From NCBI RefSeq assembly GCF_007990775.1, contig NZ_BJXB01000002.1, positions 124,001-188,000 of the forward strand: a DNA stretch of 64,000 nt, read 5' to 3'. This document shows positions 1 to 8,907 of this stretch, piece after piece (within the stretch, counting starts at the first letter, position 1; the number at the start of each line of letters is the position of its first letter). The notes beneath the pieces are model-generated. The model was not told the DNA's origin. It saw only the letters and a list, made by a program, of their open reading frames with translations, and did no database searches. Source of the stretch: Deinococcus cellulosilyticus NBRC 106333 = KACC 11606 (lineage in GTDB: Bacteria > Deinococcota > Deinococci > Deinococcales > Deinococcaceae). A program made the translations under genes and the position numbers.

Positions 1-1
1 A

Positions 2-352
2 ACCGTTCCTGCCCTGCTGGTGGCAAGTGAAGTCTACAAACACCACAGACATTTTCAGAAAACCCAGACCCACCAGAGCGCCCTGTGGACCGATGTCATC
101 GAGCAATTGATTGAACAGGACCAGACCCCGATGGCCCGGCTCTACCTGAATTTCGACAGTCCGGTGGTGCAGCAGCTGTTGCAACTTCAGGACATTGCCG
201 TTGTGGAAGAAACCCTGAAGATGATCTTTCTGGATGCCCTGCTGCTCGGGAAGCATCCCATCACACCAGAGGAACTGTCTCTGCTGTCCGAAGGTCTGGG
301 CAAATTGATGCAATGGGGCATGCAGGCCAGCAGGTACCGAAATCTGAATTGA
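2..352 (+). CDS. HSP90-family chaperone, C-terminal end (partial)
   Basis: The frame is open to the left edge of the window, so only the last ~116 codons are present. The fragment ends with a helical segment containing LLLGKHPITPEELSLL, which resembles from memory the C-terminus of the short HSP90-like proteins of actinobacteria and deinococci (LLGHHPL...LL), distinct from classical HtpG. In HSP90 proteins this region forms the C-terminal dimerisation domain of the ATP-dependent chaperone. The internal GTG at 20 could be read as a start, but codons upstream (T-V-P-A-L-L) continue the protein. The assignment rests on a short stretch and is moderate. Confidence 0.6.
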   Translation, partial: TVPALLVASEVYKHHRHFQKTQTHQSALWTDVIEQLIEQDQTPMARLYLNFDSPVVQQLLQLQDIAVVEETLKMIFLDALLLGKHPITPEELSLLSEGLGKLMQWGMQASRYRNLN

Positions 353-387
353 AGAGCAAATTCAGGCTTTACGGGTGGAAAAAAGCA

Positions 388-549
388 TTCAGCGTTCAGC
401 TCTCAGCCATTTGCAAAGACTCACAGGGTGCTCTTGCTCTAGACCAGCAAAAGGGTTGAATGAAGTGAACCTCGCATCTGAGACTTCATTTCAGAAAGGC
501 AAAGCGCTCAAGGCTGACCGCTGAAAGCTGACGGCTGACGGCTTTCAGC
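388..549. repeat. Heptamer-bordered inverted repeat element A
   Basis: The gap between the HSP90 gene and coaX is filled by an element whose ends are runs of 7-bp units. The left end has three units of the nnCAGCn type at 388-408 (TTCAGCG, TTCAGCT, CTCAGCC). The right end carries the inverted form at 512-546 (GGCTGAC, CGCTGAA, AGCTGAC, GGCTGAC). The middle (~100 bp) is non-coding. Similar elements occur at 16612-16777, 33773-33928 and 51713-51884. Confidence 0.7.
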
Positions 550-600
550 AACATCAACCCTGGATCACCTGTGCCCTCCCCCTGCTGTAAAATGACCCCC

Positions 601-1380
601 GTGAACATTCCCTTGCTCGCCATTGATGTGGGGAACACCAGCACCGTGCTGGGTCTGCTGCAATCCGATGGAACCCCCATCCGCAGTTTCAGAATCCGCA
701 CCGACCGGGATGCCCTGCCTGACAATTATGCCCTGATGATCCGCAGCCTGCTGGATCTGGCGAAAACCCCCGAGCCCCACAGTGCCATCATTTCGAGCGT
801 TGCCCCCCCTGTGGGACAGAACATCATGCTGGCCCTGCAGGCGTACTGGGGCATTCCGGTGTACGAGGTGGGGCACCACAACCTGAATGTGCAGATCGAC
901 CTGAAAGACCCCACCACCGTGGGTGCAGACCGTCTGGTGAACATGTTTGGGGTCTGGGAGCATGTCAAGGAGGGCAAGTACGCCATCATCGTGGATTTTG
1001 GGACGGCCAGCACGTTCGATGTCATCCAGGCCCCCAGGCGCTTCATGGGTGGGGTGATTGCCCCTGGCCCATCCACAGCCGCAGATGCCCTTTTCAACAA
1101 GACGGCGAAACTCCCCCGGGTGCCCCTGATCGCACCGCCCTCTGCCATTGGACGCACGACCCCGGAGGCCATTCAATCCGGTCTGGTCTATGGCTATGTC
1201 GAGATGGTGGACGGCATGATCCGCAGGCTCTCCGAGGAGATGCCCGAAAAACCCGTGGTGATCGCCACTGGAGGTTTCGCACGCACCTTGATGGGCCTGT
1301 GCCGCAACATTGACGTGTACGACGACGATGTGACCATCAAGGGCCTGATCAACATCTGGCGCGAACATGCTCAGGATTGA
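601..1380 (+). CDS. coaX: Type III pantothenate kinase
   Basis: Catalyses ATP-dependent phosphorylation of pantothenate, the first step of coenzyme A synthesis, in the cytoplasm. The 259-aa product has the ASKHA-fold phosphate-1 motif AIDVGNTSTVLGL at its N-terminus, the central GADRLVNMFG motif and VDFGTASTFDV (phosphate-2 region), all typical of CoaX; the length is normal. The GTG at 601 is preferred because the ASKHA motif begins a few residues in and a -10-like TAAAAT (588-593) lies 7 bases upstream, suggesting a leaderless mRNA. The ATG at 592 overlaps that box. The end overlaps the next gene by 14 bases. Confidence 0.92.
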   Translation: MNIPLLAIDVGNTSTVLGLLQSDGTPIRSFRIRTDRDALPDNYALMIRSLLDLAKTPEPHSAIISSVAPPVGQNIMLALQAYWGIPVYEVGHHNLNVQIDLKDPTTVGADRLVNMFGVWEHVKEGKYAIIVDFGTASTFDVIQAPRRFMGGVIAPGPSTAADALFNKTAKLPRVPLIAPPSAIGRTTPEAIQSGLVYGYVEMVDGMIRRLSEEMPEKPVVIATGGFARTLMGLCRNIDVYDDDVTIKGLINIWREHAQD

Positions 1381-1750
1381 ATACATGCTTTACGAGGACC
1401 ATGAAGAAGCCTCTTTTATGGACATTGACCTCAAAATTCTGGAAAACGACCAGGTGATCATCTCATGGGACCGACTGTACTTGCACACTGCCCTGCAACT
1501 GAGGCAGTGGTACATCAATGATTTTGCTTTCCAGAAACCCTGTGCGATGGTGGCAGACGACCATCATCCTCCTCTGCTCCTCGTTATGGTTCATTTGCAA
1601 GGTTCCATATGGAAGCTCCTGGTTCCTGACGAAAACGAACACTACCACATGTTGGCTCTATCACTTGATGACAGGGCAGTTGCCCATGCTTTCGAAAAAT
1701 TCCTTGACGCTCTGGACCGCGATCTGAGGCGAATCAAATGCATTCCCTGA
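1367..1750 (+). CDS. Small protein of unknown function, first of a tandem paralog pair
   Basis: Encodes 127 aa beginning MLRIEYMLYEDHEEA; it overlaps the end of coaX, so translation is probably coupled. No signal peptide, membrane segment or known catalytic motif is visible. It aligns with the next gene: both start MLRIE, have a W/E-R-L-x-L-E/H pattern, an L(R)xW(Y/L)IxDFxxQK segment around residue 45-60, and an (D/E)HHxxP motif near residue 65-70. The first 14 coding bases are identical in the two genes. An alternative start at 1385 would lose the shared N-terminus. Function not recognised. Confidence 0.75.
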   Translation: MLRIEYMLYEDHEEASFMDIDLKILENDQVIISWDRLYLHTALQLRQWYINDFAFQKPCAMVADDHHPPLLLVMVHLQGSIWKLLVPDENEHYHMLALSLDDRAVAHAFEKFLDALDRDLRRIKCIP

Positions 1751-1837
1751 ACCCTTTCCAACCCAATTCAACAGAAGACCGGGCCTCTGTCCGTTGGCAG
1801 AACTTCTCCTCTCACGACCTGCACAAAAGAGGTTTGC

Positions 1838-2239
1838 ATGCTCAGGATTGAGTTCAACATCACCCAGAGGCCCTTTTACATTCCAGGAACCTCCAGGTAT
1901 CCAGTGACCCTGAGCCTGCACTTTCACCAGGGGGACCGGCTGCTGGTGTCGGTGGAGCGCCTGAATCTGGAATGCGTGTACGACCTGCGCAACTGGCTGA
2001 TCAGTGATTTTTTCTATCAAAAGCACTTCCTGATGACCGATGAGCATCACCGCCTGCCTTTTGTGGTGGGTCTGCTTTACGCACCGCAGGAGCGAGGGTG
2101 GCGGCTGATGGCCCATCAGCACGATCAGGATTACCGGGTTCTGGAGGGCCATTTCAGCGAAGTCGAGGTCAGAGACGGTCTGAATGCTTTTTTTGAAGAC
2201 CTTCGGGTGGCTTTGATCGCTTTTGGCGTGCACCTGTGA
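1838..2239 (+). CDS. Small protein of unknown function, second of the tandem paralog pair
   Basis: Encodes 133 aa, paralogous to the preceding gene. Shared features are MLRIE at the start, YDLRNWLISDFFYQK near residue 50, and DEHHRLPFVVGLL near residue 67. A Shine-Dalgarno-like AAGAGG lies just upstream of the ATG. The soluble alpha/beta composition and mix of acidic and aromatic residues suggest a compact cytoplasmic domain. The two genes probably arose by local duplication behind coaX; whether they are linked to coenzyme A metabolism is unknown. Confidence 0.75.
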   Translation: MLRIEFNITQRPFYIPGTSRYPVTLSLHFHQGDRLLVSVERLNLECVYDLRNWLISDFFYQKHFLMTDEHHRLPFVVGLLYAPQERGWRLMAHQHDQDYRVLEGHFSEVEVRDGLNAFFEDLRVALIAFGVHL

Positions 2240-2462
2240 CATTCCGAATGGGAACCCAGGGCAATCCCTGAGCGATGAGAAACCTGAAGGCCCTGCCCGG
2301 ATTTCTTCCCTGTCAACAACAGGCTTTAGGGATCTTAAGAAGCATTGAATCAGCAAAATGAGCCTGCCACTGAAAATCTTTTCATTTTCCTTACAAATCT
2401 GATACCACAATCTGCAAAACCCCGTGATACGGTCAGAACAATTGCTCCCACAGGAGGTTGTT

Positions 2463-4133
2463 TTGACTGTTTCTTTTCAGCCTTTCAAGACTGCATTTAC
2501 CGTTGCTCTGCTGCTCCTTACCCCTGCTCTGGCCCAGCAGGAGGACACTTCTGACTGGAATGTGAGCAGGCAGGGAGACACCTGGACGCTCACCCCGAAA
2601 CAGCTTCCACAGGGCCTCACCTTCAGGATGACCGCTTTCCCTGTCACCGCCCTGAAAAACCAGACGCTGGAAAGCTGGATGAAGGCCTTCATTCAGAAGG
2701 ACAGCACCAAGCGCGGAAAAATCATCTCCCCACTGAACAACTTGCAGGAAGAGGGCAACATGCTCGTCGGAGCCCTGGGCATCGAAACCGCAGGGGAACA
2801 AAGGGTGCTGCTCTATGCCGCCATTGATGCACAGGAAGGCCACGGGCAGATGTTTCTTCTGGAATCCAGCCTGAACAAAACGCTCAGTGAAACTTACGGT
2901 CCCAGGTTTTCCAGCATGGTGGCGCGGGCCTACCAGGAGTACCACCCCAGTGCCTCACAAAGTTCAGGCACTGGCAAGTTTGCTTTGCCTGCAGGGGCAA
3001 AAAAGGGGGGCAAGCTGGAAACAGGCAAATACACCTGCCAGACCCCCGGATACCAGAACCAGGTCATCCAGTTCGATGTGAGCCTGTACGACAATGGCGA
3101 ATACCGCCTGACCAACGACAGCACCGGAAAGTGGCAGTACAACCCCAAAACCGGTGAAATCGACATCAGCGTGACCGCCGACCTTTACAACTCCAGTTAC
3201 AACAACGACACATTTTCACTGTTCTACCGGGACAAAAACAACAAACCCCTGATTTATGCCGAAGATGATGGTGATCCGACACTGTGCCTCTTTGCAGGCA
3301 AGGTCAAGGACCTCTCCCCGAGTGCCCAGGAAGCCGCCGATCAGAAAAAGCGCGAAGAAGAGCGGCGCTTCAAATACGTGACCGCTCCAGGCAAAGGGGT
3401 GCAGATGAACCAGATGGAAGGTCTGGTGCTGCATTACGAACTGCAGGTCAATGGCCTGAACGGCATGGTCATGCAGATGCCCGAACTCGCTCTTCTGCTG
3501 AAAGATGGTACGGCTTACACGGGCCTGAGGGTTCCGCCTGAGGACCTCGACATCAAGGCCTCCAGAAAATTTGAACCCGACAAATGGACGAAATGGAAAA
3601 AGAACGGCAAGACCTACCTGATGCAGGAAGGACAGAAATGGAATGACATTGGGAGCCTGAAAGTCGTGCCTGCCACAAAAGGTGAGAAGATCTCTGGCAA
3701 CTTCAAACACATGGCGAGTTCCTACTCTTTCGGGCTTGGAGGCACCACTTTCACCACCTATTACAGCTTTGACAGCAAGAACCGCTTTGAAGTCAGTGAC
3801 CATTCCCTGTCCAGCACAGGAGGAATGGCCGCCAGCAATGGTTTCAGCAGTTCGGCCAGCACCACTTCCGACAAAGAAGGCACCCGATCCACTGTTGGCA
3901 CAGCAGGCGGAGGAGACAGTTTCGGCAATGGACCTGCAGTGGTGGTGACCTCCCAGAACAACAGCAATCAGGGAAACCCCGAGAAAGCAGGGACCTACAC
4001 CCTCAGTGGTTACACCCTGCAAATGAAGACCAGCAATGGCAAGGTGATCCGCAAACTCTTCTTCTTTTTTGACAGCAAAAAAGAAGAAGTGTGGATCGAA
4101 GACAGCCTCTTTCATTCAACCCGAAAGGAGTGA
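2463..4133 (+). CDS. Exported protein of unknown family, paralog 1 of 4
   Basis: Encodes 556 aa starting at TTG 2463, which is set by a strong AGGAGG at 2452-2457 and places a signal peptide directly at the N-terminus (MTVSFQPFKTAF then a hydrophobic run ending ALAQQ). Visible modules are: (1) an N-terminal domain of ~150 aa (WNVSRQGDTWTLTPKQL...); (2) a central beta-rich domain at about 170-290 with GGKLETGKYTC, LSLYDNGEYRL, LYNSSYNNDTFSLFYRDKNN; (3) a C-terminal domain from about 310 with TAPGKGVQMNQ, LLLKDGTAYTGLRVPPEDLD and KASRKFEPDKWTKWKK; (4) a Ser/Gly-rich stretch; (5) a conserved end YTLSGYTLQMK...RKLFFFFDSKKEE. No enzyme motif is recognised. First gene of a four-gene tandem array. 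Confidence 0.85.
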   Translation: MTVSFQPFKTAFTVALLLLTPALAQQEDTSDWNVSRQGDTWTLTPKQLPQGLTFRMTAFPVTALKNQTLESWMKAFIQKDSTKRGKIISPLNNLQEEGNMLVGALGIETAGEQRVLLYAAIDAQEGHGQMFLLESSLNKTLSETYGPRFSSMVARAYQEYHPSASQSSGTGKFALPAGAKKGGKLETGKYTCQTPGYQNQVIQFDVSLYDNGEYRLTNDSTGKWQYNPKTGEIDISVTADLYNSSYNNDTFSLFYRDKNNKPLIYAEDDGDPTLCLFAGKVKDLSPSAQEAADQKKREEERRFKYVTAPGKGVQMNQMEGLVLHYELQVNGLNGMVMQMPELALLLKDGTAYTGLRVPPEDLDIKASRKFEPDKWTKWKKNGKTYLMQEGQKWNDIGSLKVVPATKGEKISGNFKHMASSYSFGLGGTTFTTYYSFDSKNRFEVSDHSLSSTGGMAASNGFSSSASTTSDKEGTRSTVGTAGGGDSFGNGPAVVVTSQNNSNQGNPEKAGTYTLSGYTLQMKTSNGKVIRKLFFFFDSKKEEVWIEDSLFHSTRKE

Positions 4134-4138
4134 AGCCC

Positions 4139-5845
4139 ATGCACAGACCTCTGCTGCACACCCTGCTCACCTGCACCCTGCTGGTGGGCTCCGCACTCGC
4201 CGCCCCAAAACCCCAGGTTCCACAGGGCTGGTCTGCCTCCCAGAAAAATGAAGTGTGGACCCTGGTCCCTCCCGGTCTCAAACAGGGCCAGGTGTTCTTC
4301 ATGCAGGTGCCTCCAGCCACTTCCCTGCAGGGCAAATCGCTGGAGGTGTGGGCAAAGAGTTTCATCCAGCAGGCCAGTGCCGCCATGGGCAAGATCATTG
4401 AGCCCGTGAAATACCAGCAGCAGGAAGGGTTTCTGGTGGGCTCACTGGGCGTGATGATCCAGAACCAGCCCGTGGTGCTGGTTTTTGGGGCTGTCCCTGC
4501 TGGAAAAAACCAGGGGCAGATCCTCCTGATGGCCTCCAGTCCAGATGCAGCACTGACGGAAACATATGGGAGCGCCATGTCAGACCTGATTGCCCATGCC
4601 ATGAAGCAGCAGGGATCATCAAGTACAGCTCAGAATGCGCCTCAGAATTCTCCTGAAAACACTGCAGGGGGAGAAGTCTCTGGTCTTCCTTCTGGCGCAA
4701 AACTGGGTGGAAAACTGACTTATGGTGCCTACCAGTGCAGCAAACTCCTGTCCGATGGTGAAAAGCGCAAATACACCCTCAACCTCTATGAAAGTGGAGA
4801 GTATCGGGTGGGCAAGGATGACACTGGAGATTTTACTTTTGATGGAAAATCCGGGCGCATCAACATTGACGTCTCCTATGACCTCTACAACTCAAAGTAT
4901 GAGGAAGAGGATTTCTCGGTGTTCTACCGGGACAAAAACAACAAGCCCGTGATCTACGCCGAAAACGACTATGGTCTGGGGGTCTGGAAGACCACCTGCC
5001 TGTATGCCGGAAAGAACACCTTGCCTTCCCCCAAAGCCGAGGCAGCACAGAAAAAGCAGCAGCAGGAAGAAAAAGACCGCTTCAAGTACGTGACAGCCCC
5101 GGGCAAGGGCGTGCAGATGAACCAGATCGAGGCCCTGGTGGTGCACTACAAGAAAGAGTATGACGCGGCAACCATGCTGACCCTTCCCACCCCTTACCTG
5201 GCCTTGCTTTTGAAAGACGGCACAGCCTATCTGGGCCTGAGGGTCCCTCCCGAAGACCTGGACATCAAAGCCTCCAGAAAATACGAACCCAACCTGTGGA
5301 CCAAATGGAAAGGCAAGGGCAAATCTCTGATGCTGCTGGAGAAAAACAGCTGGAAAGCTTTCCCGGCAGATCCCGTGTTGCCTGCCAGCAAAGGAGAGAA
5401 GATCAAAGGGGAATTCAAGCACATCGACAGTTCCTACAATTTTGTTCTGGGGGGAAGCACCTTCACCGAGTACTACACCTTCGATGCAAAAGGAAATTTT
5501 GAACGCAGCAGTTCCAGCCTGTATTCCACCGGAAACCTGCAAGCCAACAATGGGGAATCCCTCAGTTCAGCTTCTTACAGCGACAAAGAGGGAAATTCGG
5601 GCAGCACAGGGTATGCCGGAGGGAACACCAATGGCAATGGTCCTGCTGTGGTGACCAGCGTGCAGAAATCCGACAAAAACCCCAACCCTGAGAAGGCAGG
5701 GACGTACACGCTCAGTGGGTACACCCTGCAACTCAAACAGGGGGATGGCAAAGTGGTCCGCAAACTGTTCTTCTTCTTCGACAAGAAAAAAGAAGACTTC
5801 TGGATCGAGGATTCATCTTTCTACCCCTCGAACCGCTACGACTGA
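4139..5845 (+). CDS. Exported protein of unknown family, paralog 2 of 4
   Basis: Encodes 568 aa; starts at ATG 4139, five bases after the previous stop, with AAGGAG at 4125-4130. The N-terminus MHRPLLHTLLTCTLLVGSALA is a signal peptide with likely cleavage after ALAA. The domain order matches paralog 1: N-terminal domain, central YQCSKLL...LNLYESGEYRVG...YNSKYEEEDFSVFYRD domain, then TAPGKGVQMNQIEALVVHY, LRVPPEDLDIKASRKYEP, and the end YTLSGYTLQLK...RKLFFFFDKKKEDFWIEDS. It is the closest relative of paralog 1 in the array. Function unknown; a cell-surface or periplasmic role is inferred from export only. Confidence 0.85.
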   Translation: MHRPLLHTLLTCTLLVGSALAAPKPQVPQGWSASQKNEVWTLVPPGLKQGQVFFMQVPPATSLQGKSLEVWAKSFIQQASAAMGKIIEPVKYQQQEGFLVGSLGVMIQNQPVVLVFGAVPAGKNQGQILLMASSPDAALTETYGSAMSDLIAHAMKQQGSSSTAQNAPQNSPENTAGGEVSGLPSGAKLGGKLTYGAYQCSKLLSDGEKRKYTLNLYESGEYRVGKDDTGDFTFDGKSGRINIDVSYDLYNSKYEEEDFSVFYRDKNNKPVIYAENDYGLGVWKTTCLYAGKNTLPSPKAEAAQKKQQQEEKDRFKYVTAPGKGVQMNQIEALVVHYKKEYDAATMLTLPTPYLALLLKDGTAYLGLRVPPEDLDIKASRKYEPNLWTKWKGKGKSLMLLEKNSWKAFPADPVLPASKGEKIKGEFKHIDSSYNFVLGGSTFTEYYTFDAKGNFERSSSSLYSTGNLQANNGESLSSASYSDKEGNSGSTGYAGGNTNGNGPAVVTSVQKSDKNPNPEKAGTYTLSGYTLQLKQGDGKVVRKLFFFFDKKKEDFWIEDSSFYPSNRYD

Positions 5846-5864
5846 GGCTGGAGGCAAAGGTCTG

Positions 5865-7145
5865 ATGGTCTTTCACCAAACACTGAAAACCTGGACGGTG
5901 GGCCTGTTCCTCATCGGCCTCGTGGCACAGGCCGCACCCCCCAGCACCCCTGATGGCTGGACACGGCAGGCTCAAGGGAACACCTGGGTCTTGCAGCCCA
6001 GAAACCTCAAAGCAGGAGCCACCTATCAGGTGACGGTGTTTCCAGTCACACCCCTGAAAGGACAGGCCCTGGATGCCTGGCTGAAAGCAGTGATTGCAAA
6101 AGACGCCGCAAAACGGGGCAAGATCACCCAGAATGAGGGCATCCGCGAGCAGAACGGCATTCAGATCGGCACCCTTGAAGTCCAGAGCCAGAAAAAGCAA
6201 CTTTATCTGCTGTATTTTGCCTTCCAGGCCAACAACGGTCTGGGCCAGGCCATGCTGGTGCAGACTGCGAAAGATCAGGCTGTGGGAGGACATTACAACA
6301 GTGACACCGCCGACCTCCTCTCTGGTCTGATTGAGGATCTGGCAGATCAGCCTGCTCCATCCGCACCCTCCCAGAGCACCCCCTCCACGTCTGAAGAAGC
6401 ACAGGATGCCCCTTTCAAGTGGATCACAAAACCAGGAAAAGGGGTTCAGGCAGGTGACATTCAGGGGGTTTATCTGGCTTACGTGCCGAAATTCAACGCC
6501 CTGACCCTGTTTTATGAGTACAAAGAGCAACTGGCCTTGTTGCTCAAAGACGGAACCGCCTACCTTGGGTTGCGGGTTCCCCCTGAAGACCTTGATGTCA
6601 AAGCTTCGCGCAAGAACGAGCCAGAGCAGTGGACAAAGTGGAAGTCCAGTGGACAGAAACTCCTGATGCTGAATGGCAAAAACCAGAAGTGGGAGGAGCT
6701 GAAGTTTCGCAAGGTGCTTCCGGCAAAGACAGGAGAGAAACTGGGTGGGGATTTTGAGTACTTGGAGAACAACTCCAATGTGTATTACGGGGGCAGCATT
6801 TACGAGGAACATTACCTGTTCAGCCCCAATGGAGCATTTGAGGTCTCTTCGGCTTCTGAATTTGCTTCGATGAATTCTGGTGCACAGGTGATGGGGCATT
6901 CCCAGCAAACGCGTGACGGAGCAAGTGGGGCGGTCAGCACCAGCGCAGGGATTTCTTACAGCACAGATCACGCTGGGCGTGATCCGGAGCGGTACGGCAC
7001 CTACACCCTGAAGGGGTACACCCTGGAGCTGCGCCTGAAAAACGGCGAGGTCCAGCGCAAATTGTTTTTCTTCACCAGCAGCAAGAAAGATGAGATCTTC
7101 ATCGAAAACGCGACCTATTTTCCTCCCAGCAAGGATCAGGAGTGA
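5865..7145 (+). CDS. Exported protein of unknown family, paralog 3 of 4 (lacks central domain)
   Basis: Encodes 426 aa from ATG 5865 with GGAGG at 5850-5854; the N-terminus MVFHQTLKTWTVGLFLIGLVAQA is a signal peptide. The N-terminal domain (GWTRQAQGNTWVLQPRNLKAG) and C-terminal domain (TKPGKGVQAGDIQGVYLAY, LRVPPEDLDVKASRKNEP, YTLKGYTLELR...RKLFFFTSSKKDEIFIE) are kept. The central ~110-aa beta domain (YxC ... LYDNGEYR ... FYRDxNNKP) of the other three copies is absent and replaced by a short Pro/Ser-rich linker. That natural deletion suggests the central domain is a separable module. Function unknown. Confidence 0.85.
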   Translation: MVFHQTLKTWTVGLFLIGLVAQAAPPSTPDGWTRQAQGNTWVLQPRNLKAGATYQVTVFPVTPLKGQALDAWLKAVIAKDAAKRGKITQNEGIREQNGIQIGTLEVQSQKKQLYLLYFAFQANNGLGQAMLVQTAKDQAVGGHYNSDTADLLSGLIEDLADQPAPSAPSQSTPSTSEEAQDAPFKWITKPGKGVQAGDIQGVYLAYVPKFNALTLFYEYKEQLALLLKDGTAYLGLRVPPEDLDVKASRKNEPEQWTKWKSSGQKLLMLNGKNQKWEELKFRKVLPAKTGEKLGGDFEYLENNSNVYYGGSIYEEHYLFSPNGAFEVSSASEFASMNSGAQVMGHSQQTRDGASGAVSTSAGISYSTDHAGRDPERYGTYTLKGYTLELRLKNGEVQRKLFFFTSSKKDEIFIENATYFPPSKDQE

Positions 7146-7146
7146 C

Positions 7147-8787
7147 ATGTTCAATATTCACCCCCCCACGCTCGTCTCAAGAATCCTCTGCTTCGGTGTT
7201 GTGCTGTGGTCTGCAGCCCTCGCCGCAGGAAGCATCAAAGTCCCAGATGGATGGCAGGCCACCCAGGAAGGCAACCAGTGGGTTTTGCGCCCATCAGGCC
7301 TGAAATCCGGTCAGGTCTTCAAGCTTGTGGTGTTCCGGGATGTGGATCTGCAGGAAAAAGACCTGCAAACGTACTTCAAACAGTTCCTGGCGCAGAATGG
7401 CCCAGAACATGGGAAAGTGCTGCAACAGGGTGGGATCGAAGCCCAGGGGCAATTTTTGACAGCCTCTGTGGCGGTTCAGTCCCAGGGCAACACCCTGGTG
7501 CTGTTTTACAGTGCCTTTGAAGCTGGAGCGGGCCGGGGGCAGGTGGCCCTGGTGATGACCAGCCAGGATCAGGAATTGACCAGCAAGTATGCTCCGGTGG
7601 CTGGAGACATCCTGGGAAGTGTGGTGGCCCTCTATCAGGTCCAGTCCAGCGCCCTTGCCAGTGCAGATCTGCCAGCAGGGGCGAAGGTGGGAGGCAAAAT
7701 TCAGGGTGGACTTTACACTTGCACCCAACACTTCACCACAATTGAGCCTGGAAAGTTCTCCCTGAGCCTGTATGACAACGGCGAATGGCGCATCGGGGAC
7801 AAAAACGGCAAGGTGGGGTACAATCCCAGAACAGGCCAGATTGACATCAGTGTGCTCCTGAACCTGTACAACTCCAATTACGACCCGGACAAGGTGACAG
7901 TGTACTACCGGGACATAAACAACAAACCCTCCATTTATTCGAATGTGTCCCTGACCCCCATCACCTGCGCGTATGCCGGAAAAACCCAGCAGCCATCTCC
8001 CGAAGAGGAAGCAAAGAAAAAAGCCGAGAAAGAAGCCCAGGAAGCCGAAGCCAGACGCTTCAAGTGGTATACCGCCCCCGGCAAAGGGCTGCAGTTCAAA
8101 GACATCGAAGGCATCTATCTGCATTACCGCTCTCAATACAATTCCTACAGCATGCTTTATGACTACGTTGAGGAGTACAACTTGCTGCTCAAAGACGGCT
8201 GGATGTACGGCAATCTGGTCGTCACCCCTGCTGATCTTGATGTGAAAGCCAGCCGCAAGAATGAACCGAAAAACTGGTTCAAATGGAAACGCCAGGGCGA
8301 GGACATTGTGTACCTGGATGATGGTGAATGGCGCAAACTTGAGGGCACAAAGGTGATCCCCGCCAAACCGGGAGAAAAAATCCAGGGCAGTTTCCTGTTT
8401 CTGGCCAACAACAGCAACATGGTCACGGGTGGATCGGTCTACAAGGAGTACTTTCACTTTGACCGCAAAGGGGGCTATGCGATCAGCTCCACATCCAGCC
8501 TGTACGCCTCCGGAATGCCCGGTTACAGCGGATCAAGCACCACCTACACCGACAGTTCAGGCAGTTCAAGCTCTTTTGCTGCAGGCACACCCAATGGCTT
8601 TGCAGGAGGAGGTTCGGAAAACCAGACTGGAAACCCAGATCTTGCCGGAACCTACACCCTCGATGGGTACACGCTGGTGCTCAAGACCCGCAGTGGCAAA
8701 ACCGTGCGCAAACTGTTTTTCTTTCCCAGCAACAAGAAGGACCAGGTGGTGATTGATGGGGTCACCTACTGGATTCCTTCGGATTGA
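7147..8787 (+). CDS. Exported protein of unknown family, paralog 4 of 4
   Basis: Encodes 546 aa; ATG 7147 follows the previous stop by one base, with AGGAG overlapping that stop. The signal peptide is MFNIHPPTLVSRILCFGVVL followed by WSAALAAGS. It has all three modules: N-terminal (WQATQEGNQWVLRPSGLKSG), central (YTCTQHF, LSLYDNGEWRIGDKNGKVGY, LYNSNYDPDKVTVYYRDINN) and C-terminal (TAPGKGLQFKDIEGIYLHY, VTPADLDVKASRKNEPKNW, YTLDGYTLVLK...RKLFFFPSNKKDQ). A Lys/Glu/Ala-rich helical linker joins central and C-terminal parts. It is the most diverged member at VTPADLD (others VPPEDLD). Last gene before a strong terminator. Confidence 0.85.
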   Translation: MFNIHPPTLVSRILCFGVVLWSAALAAGSIKVPDGWQATQEGNQWVLRPSGLKSGQVFKLVVFRDVDLQEKDLQTYFKQFLAQNGPEHGKVLQQGGIEAQGQFLTASVAVQSQGNTLVLFYSAFEAGAGRGQVALVMTSQDQELTSKYAPVAGDILGSVVALYQVQSSALASADLPAGAKVGGKIQGGLYTCTQHFTTIEPGKFSLSLYDNGEWRIGDKNGKVGYNPRTGQIDISVLLNLYNSNYDPDKVTVYYRDINNKPSIYSNVSLTPITCAYAGKTQQPSPEEEAKKKAEKEAQEAEARRFKWYTAPGKGLQFKDIEGIYLHYRSQYNSYSMLYDYVEEYNLLLKDGWMYGNLVVTPADLDVKASRKNEPKNWFKWKRQGEDIVYLDDGEWRKLEGTKVIPAKPGEKIQGSFLFLANNSNMVTGGSVYKEYFHFDRKGGYAISSTSSLYASGMPGYSGSSTTYTDSSGSSSSFAAGTPNGFAGGGSENQTGNPDLAGTYTLDGYTLVLKTRSGKTVRKLFFFPSNKKDQVVIDGVTYWIPSD

Positions 8788-8798
8788 GGAATCTGCAG

Positions 8799-8842
8799 GC
8801 ACAGATGATTGAAAAACCCTCTTTCAATCATCTGTGCTTTTT
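8799..8842 (+). terminator. Intrinsic terminator of the four-paralog operon
   Basis: A perfect 16-bp stem pairs GCACAGATGATTGAAA (8799-8814) with its complement (8822-8837), closed by a 7-base loop and followed by five T. It lies 11 bases after the stop of paralog 4. Confidence 0.9.
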
Positions 8843-8907
8843 GTTGTGCATCCAGGTGAGCCTCCAGTGCAGATCAGCTTCCGAGTCACATTCGATCAGG
8901 AGGACAC

